DNA of 64,000 nt from Pirellula sp. Lineage in GTDB: Bacteria; Planctomycetota; Planctomycetia; Pirellulales; Lacipirellulaceae. Below are positions 60,571-64,000 of this stretch, in pieces (within the stretch, counting starts at the first letter, position 1; each line of letters begins with the position of its first letter). The stretch lies in assembly GCA_013822725.1 (NCBI GenBank), contig PNKX01000009.1, positions 1-64,000 of the forward strand, given 5' to 3'. The position numbers were made by a program, and so were the translations under genes. The notes under the pieces are model-generated. The model saw only the letters and a list, made by a program, of their open reading frames with translations, did not search any database and had not been told where the DNA came from.

Positions 60571-60646
60571 GGTGCCACTGGCGTGTCGCCAGTGAGAAGT
60601 GCCAAGCGAGTACCCGCTTCAGCACTGGCGACACGCCAGTGGCACC
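60571..60646. repeat. Palindrome (GGTGCCACTGGCGTGTCGCC type)
   Basis: GGTGCCACTGGCGTGTCGCCA and its near-exact complement TGGCGACACGCCAGTGGCACC surround a variable centre. It lies between the DUF309 and LON-domain genes. Confidence 0.85.
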
Positions 60647-60654
60647 CCACGTTT

Positions 60655-61065
60655 CTATGTTTCGCCCGCGCCGATCAGCGCCGGATCAAGGTGAATCTCA
60701 GGAATCAAATCAGGCACAATCTCAATTCGCGGAAACTCCTCCGTCGAGGCGAGAACCTCAGCGAAGCAGCGCTCGTATTGAGCAAGGAACGCCTCCAGGT
60801 CGAGTCCCTGACACGCCGGTCGAAAATCTTGCAGGTAAGCCAGGCTCGACAGGTAGACCTTTTTGGCCCCACGGATGTTGCCGTTGCCGAAGTGATGCAG
60901 CGCGACAGCCGCTTGGATCAATCCCTGATAATACCGCCGGAGGGAACCCCGATACTCGGTCCACAATTCTTCCCAAACCTCGTGGGCTTCGAAGAATTCG
61001 CAATCGTTGAAATAGCGAATGCCTTGCTGGTAGAGCGAATCGTTCGATTCGGCGTCGTGCGGCAT
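60655..61065 (-). CDS. DUF309 family protein
   Basis: A 136-residue helical protein with the DUF309 signature NDCEFFEAHEVWEELWTEYRG and LIQAAVALHHFGNGN. The function of the family is unknown; the conserved His/Glu pair could bind metal. The ATG at 61065 has CGGAG upstream; an ATG at 61098 is an alternative. Confidence 0.82.
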   Translation of the reverse strand: MPHDAESNDSLYQQGIRYFNDCEFFEAHEVWEELWTEYRGSLRRYYQGLIQAAVALHHFGNGNIRGAKKVYLSSLAYLQDFRPACQGLDLEAFLAQYERCFAEVLASTEEFPRIEIVPDLIPEIHLDPALIGAGET

Positions 61066-61104
61066 CGTGTCGTAGCTCCGGGCTGCGCGAGCGATCATCA
61101 GTTA

Positions 61105-61194
61105 GGGTGGCACGCCCTAAGGTACTCCGCAGGGCGTGACGAACTCTTCCACAAGGCAACCACCCCCATCGGAGTACCTCTGGGCGTGCCACCC
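61105..61194. repeat. REP-like palindrome pair, family C, copy 4
   Basis: GGGTGGCACGCCCTAAGG and CTGGGCGTGCCACCC arms, with the hairpin stems seen around the transposase gene. The rest of 61066-61404 shows only a small GCGAAG/CTTCGC hairpin near 61287. Confidence 0.88.
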
Positions 61195-61404
61195 TTCGCG
61201 AGCGTGGCTCCTGGCGTCGGATCGCTGGTGGATTATAGACGCCGTCCATCCGGCGGGCCAGAAATCGCTTTCAGCGGTATTTTCTAGCGAAGCTCCCGCT
61301 TCGCATAGCGGGTTGACACTATCGGCGCCGCCCTCACAATTGGTCGACTGACGGGGGGAATTGGCCCATCGCGGCCAACCGGAACCTTCTCCCAGGCGCT
61401 TTCG

Positions 61405-62154
61405 ATGCCAGTCTCAACTCACCACGACGGGCGAAATATGACTGGCAGGAAGCCTGCTCGCGGGAAAGCGTCCGCCGCCCCCTCCCAGGCGAAGCCACGC
61501 CCAATCGGCAGCCCCGCCGACGTTAAACGCCGCGCTGGACAGGTCGTGCGGGTTCTCAAGAAGGAATACCCCGAGGTTCACTGCGCGCTGGTCCATAGCT
61601 CGCCGTTTGAGCTCCTCGTGGCGACGATCCTCTCGGCCCAGTGCACCGACGCCCGGGTGAACATCGTCACGCCGCCGCTGTTCAAGAAGTACCCCGATCC
61701 CGCCGCATTCGCCGCCGCGCCGTTGCCGGCGATCGAGAAGGCGATTCAAAGCACCGGGTTCTTTCGCAATAAGGCGAAGAACATCAAGGCCGCGTCGACC
61801 GCGATCGTCGACGATTACGGCGGCGAGGTCCCCAAGACGCTCGACGAGCTTGTCGGCCTCGCCGGCGTTGGCCGCAAGACGGCCAACGTCGTCCTCGGCG
61901 TCGCCTTCGGCCAAGCGACTGGCGTCGTGGTCGACACCCACGTCGGCCGCCTCAGCCGCCGGCTTGGCCTCATGACGAACGACGATGCCGTGAAAGTCGA
62001 AGCCGATTTGATGGCGATCATTCCAAAAAAGGAGTGGATCGACTTCTCCCACCGCCTCATCGCCCACGGCCGGCAGGTCTGCATCGCCCGCAAACCAAAG
62101 TGCGAGGTGTGCGTGATGAACGACTTCTGCCCACGGATCGGCGTCACTGCCTGA
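61405..62154 (+). CDS. nth: Endonuclease III
   Basis: A 249-residue base-excision repair glycosylase/lyase. The helix-hairpin-helix holds the catalytic Lys in LAGVGRKTANVV, the catalytic Asp is in VVDTHVGRLSRRLG, and the [4Fe-4S] is bound by CIARKPKCEVCVMNDFC. A basic 35-residue N-terminal extension precedes the core. The start may be 61405 or 61438. dcd follows 22 bp downstream, so both genes may form a genome-maintenance pair. Confidence 0.93.
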   Translation: MPVSTHHDGRNMTGRKPARGKASAAPSQAKPRPIGSPADVKRRAGQVVRVLKKEYPEVHCALVHSSPFELLVATILSAQCTDARVNIVTPPLFKKYPDPAAFAAAPLPAIEKAIQSTGFFRNKAKNIKAASTAIVDDYGGEVPKTLDELVGLAGVGRKTANVVLGVAFGQATGVVVDTHVGRLSRRLGLMTNDDAVKVEADLMAIIPKKEWIDFSHRLIAHGRQVCIARKPKCEVCVMNDFCPRIGVTA

Positions 62155-62176
62155 ACTTCCCTCGACGGAGCGCCCC

Positions 62177-62749
62177 ATGATTCTTTCCGGTCAAGAAATC
62201 GCGGCCCGCCTCGGCGGCGACGTGAAGATCGAGCCGTACAATCCCGCGGCGCTCAACCCCAACAGCTACAACCTCACCCTGCACGACGAGGTGATGGTCT
62301 ACGAGGAAGTCGTCCTCGACATGGCCAAAGCGAACCGCGTGCGGCGAATCCAGATTCCACCCACGGGATTGGTCCTCAGCCCCAACCAGCTCTACCTCGG
62401 CCGCACCGCCGAGCGAACTGAGACGCACAACCTCGTGCCGCAGATCGAGGGCCGCTCGTCAGTCGGCCGCCTGGGCCTGTTCGTCCATGTCACCGCGGGC
62501 TTCGGCGACGTCGGCTTCTGCGGCTACTGGACGCTCGAAATGTTCGCCGTCCAACCGATCCGCATCTACCCCGGCGTACCGATCTGCCAGATCTTCTATC
62601 ACGAGATCACAGGCGCCTACGACGAGTACTCCAGCAAGTACCAACACAACCACGACATCCAGCCGAGCCTGCTGTTCCAAGAGCTCAGCGCCCCAAACGG
62701 CGCCGACCCGCAGCTGCCGCTCAACTTCGAAGCTGAGCTAATCCAGTAG
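62177..62749 (+). CDS. dcd: dCTP deaminase
   Basis: A 190-residue enzyme converting dCTP to dUTP in the route to dTMP. Motifs PQIEGRSSVGRLGL and GFGDVGFCGYWTLEM (with the catalytic Glu) are typical of Dcd/Dut trimers, as is the start MILSGQEIAARL. The ATG has GGAG six bases upstream. A bifunctional dCTP deaminase/dUTPase cannot be excluded from sequence. Confidence 0.93.
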   Translation: MILSGQEIAARLGGDVKIEPYNPAALNPNSYNLTLHDEVMVYEEVVLDMAKANRVRRIQIPPTGLVLSPNQLYLGRTAERTETHNLVPQIEGRSSVGRLGLFVHVTAGFGDVGFCGYWTLEMFAVQPIRIYPGVPICQIFYHEITGAYDEYSSKYQHNHDIQPSLLFQELSAPNGADPQLPLNFEAELIQ

Positions 62750-62761
62750 CCGCGGCAACAC

Positions 62762-62851
62762 GGGTGGCACGCCCAGAGCTACTCCGCAGGGCGTGGCGAA
62801 CCCTTCCACAAGGCAACCACGCCCATCGGAGTACCTCTGGGCGTGCCACCC
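62762..62851. repeat. REP-like palindrome pair, family C, copy 5
   Basis: GGGTGGCACGCCCAGAGC and CTCTGGGCGTGCCACCC arms between the convergent dcd and ATPase genes. Confidence 0.88.
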
Positions 62852-62873
62852 AATCCTTGCGTCTCGCCATTCC

Positions 62874-64000
62874 CTACATAATCGCAAAGTAGTTCGACAC
62901 CGCGTAGTCGAAGTACTCCGCCGTCATCTCCGGCGGTTTGCTGATGTAGTGGCAGTAGTTTACGATCTGCAGCAACAAGTCGCGCGGCTGGCAGCAGCGG
63001 AACGGGCGGTTCACCGCCTTGTAATGCTTCTCGATCACGTGATCGAGCGCCGACTGCTCGAACCGAATCCCCAGCTTCGGCGCCATGATCTGAAACAGCG
63101 CGCGAAACTCCTCTTCCGACGGATCGAGCACTTCGATCTTGTACGGAATACGCCGCAAGAATGCGTCGTCGACCAACTGCTTCGGTTCTAAGTTGGTCGA
63201 GAAGATAATCAACTGATCGAACGGCACCTGGATCTTCTTGCCGTTGCCCATCTGCAGGAAGTCGTACCGCTTTTCGAGCGGCACAATCCAGCGATTGAGC
63301 AGCTGATCGGTCGTCATCCGCTGCCGGCCGAAGTCGTCGATCACCAGCGTGCCGCAATTGCTCTTCAGCTGGATCGGCGCCTCGCTGACGTTGACGCCGG
63401 CGCTGGCCTGCACTTCGAGCGCATCCATCGTCAACTCGCCGCCGACGACGATCGTGGGGCGTTTGATCCGGACCCACCGCTGATCGACCGGCCGCGTCTG
63501 CAACGGGCCCGTCGGCTCATTGAGGGGCGCCTCGGTATGCAGCCCCGGGTCGAAGACCCGCATAATTTCGCCGTCGATCGTGATCGCCCGAGGAATCCAA
63601 ATGCAATCGCCGAACGCCGACGTCACGCGCTCGGCGATGCTTGTCTTGCCGTTACCCGGCGCGCCGAATAGAAACAGACCACGGCCTGAATTCACCGCCG
63701 GGCCGAGCCGTTTCAGCATGCTCTTGTTGATCAGCAGATCGGCGAACGCCCGCTCCAGGTCGTTCTGCGTCGGATGCTGCTTGGTGAGACTCTGCTGCGC
63801 GACGCTCGCGCAGTACGTTGAGAGCGGCACTGGCGCCGCGCCGAAGTAGCTGCAAAGCTCCGACAGTTTCTTGGCTCGCTCGCGACCAAGGTCGGTCAGC
63901 TGATAAATAAAATCGTTCATCGGGGCCGAGCCGCGGAACGCGACCAGTTGCCCCAACTTCATCTCCTGCAGCACCGGCGCCAACAGGCGAAACGGAATCG
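62874..64000 (-). CDS. AAA+ ATPase with N-terminal helical domain (5' partial)
   Basis: The frame is open through base 64000, so the N-terminus lies outside the window; at least 374 residues are visible. The Walker A motif is [10 protein letters not shown], and Walker B is TLVIDDFG. Arginine-finger-type residues follow [14 protein letters not shown] (sensor region NLEPKQ). The first visible residues ([20 protein letters not shown]) resemble a winged-helix end. Such ATPases occur widely in planctomycetes. The partner is not evident; no transposase or secretion gene is adjacent. Confidence 0.8.
   Translation of the reverse strand, partial: IPFRLLAPVLQEMKLGQLVAFRGSAPMNDFIYQLTDLGRERAKKLSELCSYFGAAPVPLSTYCASVAQQSLTKQHPTQNDLERAFADLLINKSMLKRLGPAVNSGRGLFLFGAPGNGKTSIAERVTSAFGDCIWIPRAITIDGEIMRVFDPGLHTEAPLNEPTGPLQTRPVDQRWVRIKRPTIVVGGELTMDALEVQASAGVNVSEAPIQLKSNCGTLVIDDFGRQRMTTDQLLNRWIVPLEKRYDFLQMGNGKKIQVPFDQLIIFSTNLEPKQLVDDAFLRRIPYKIEVLDPSEEEFRALFQIMAPKLGIRFEQSALDHVIEKHYKAVNRPFRCCQPRDLLLQIVNYCHYISKPPEMTAEYFDYAVSNYFAIM

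Noticed and set aside
62874..64000. Transposition-type ATPase (IstB or TniB)
   Set aside because: Walker motifs alone do not support it; no transposase or terminal repeats are next to it, and the visible N-terminal part differs.

Overview
The window is a 64 kb, GC-rich (visibly about 60% or more) piece of a planctomycete chromosome, most likely from the Pirellulales. That placement is inferred from gene content: a DUF1559 prepilin-like protein, several PEP-CTERM proteins, a DUF1570 peptidase, a WXXGXW protein and a very large transglutaminase/TPR protein, with many starts lacking strong ribosome binding sites. The species cannot be named from sequence alone. No rRNA, tRNA, CRISPR array, prophage or integrase was recognised.

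Layout. 1-6.3 kb: rimO (5' end cut by the window), pgsA, a CPBP protease, ispG, a DUF1570 lipoprotein and a scramblase-like protein. 6.3-11.3 kb, minus strand: a type II secretion F-domain protein translationally coupled to a fungal-type cytosine deaminase, adenine deaminase, and a disordered RG/acid-rich protein. 12.0-14.6 kb: an ornithine cyclodeaminase-like LOR/SDH protein and an arginine dihydrolase-like protein, the two halves of cyanobacterial ArgZ/AgrE as separate neighbouring genes. 14.7-22.3 kb: a 1445-residue transglutaminase/TPR protein, an aldo/keto reductase, a JmjC-like protein and a thioredoxin. 22.8-28.0 kb: a same-strand cluster with two related Cys/His-rich membrane proteins, a prepilin with a His-rich loop and three PEP-CTERM proteins, the last resembling the Zur-repressed all3515 family. 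I read this as a surface metal (zinc) response locus. 28-35.3 kb: PH, CBS, HEAT, M29 aminopeptidase, acyl-CoA dehydrogenase and lipoprotein genes. 35.4-43.9 kb: purine catabolism (allE, allC, xdhA, xdhB, xdhC), interrupted by a REP-associated transposase gene and a peroxiredoxin gene. 44-51 kb: an interrupted outer-membrane protein, the WXXGXW protein, a PEP-CTERM protein, a TRIC-like channel and three small genes in less GC-rich DNA. 51-57.4 kb: a PQQ-type sugar dehydrogenase, moaA, moaE, moaD and a GlcD/GlcF-like fusion. MoaA/E/D make the molybdopterin that the xanthine dehydrogenase needs. 57.5-64 kb: a zinc-ribbon membrane protein, a polytopic membrane protein, folE, a LON-domain protein, DUF309, endonuclease III, dCTP deaminase and a AAA+ ATPase cut by the window end.

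The spaces between genes are packed with palindromic repeats of at least eight families. Several recur four or five times, one family flanks the transposase gene, and some supply the C-terminal codons and stop of the gene they abut. Two genes (27163-28011 and 44197-45234) carry a single in-frame stop in otherwise intact reading frames.
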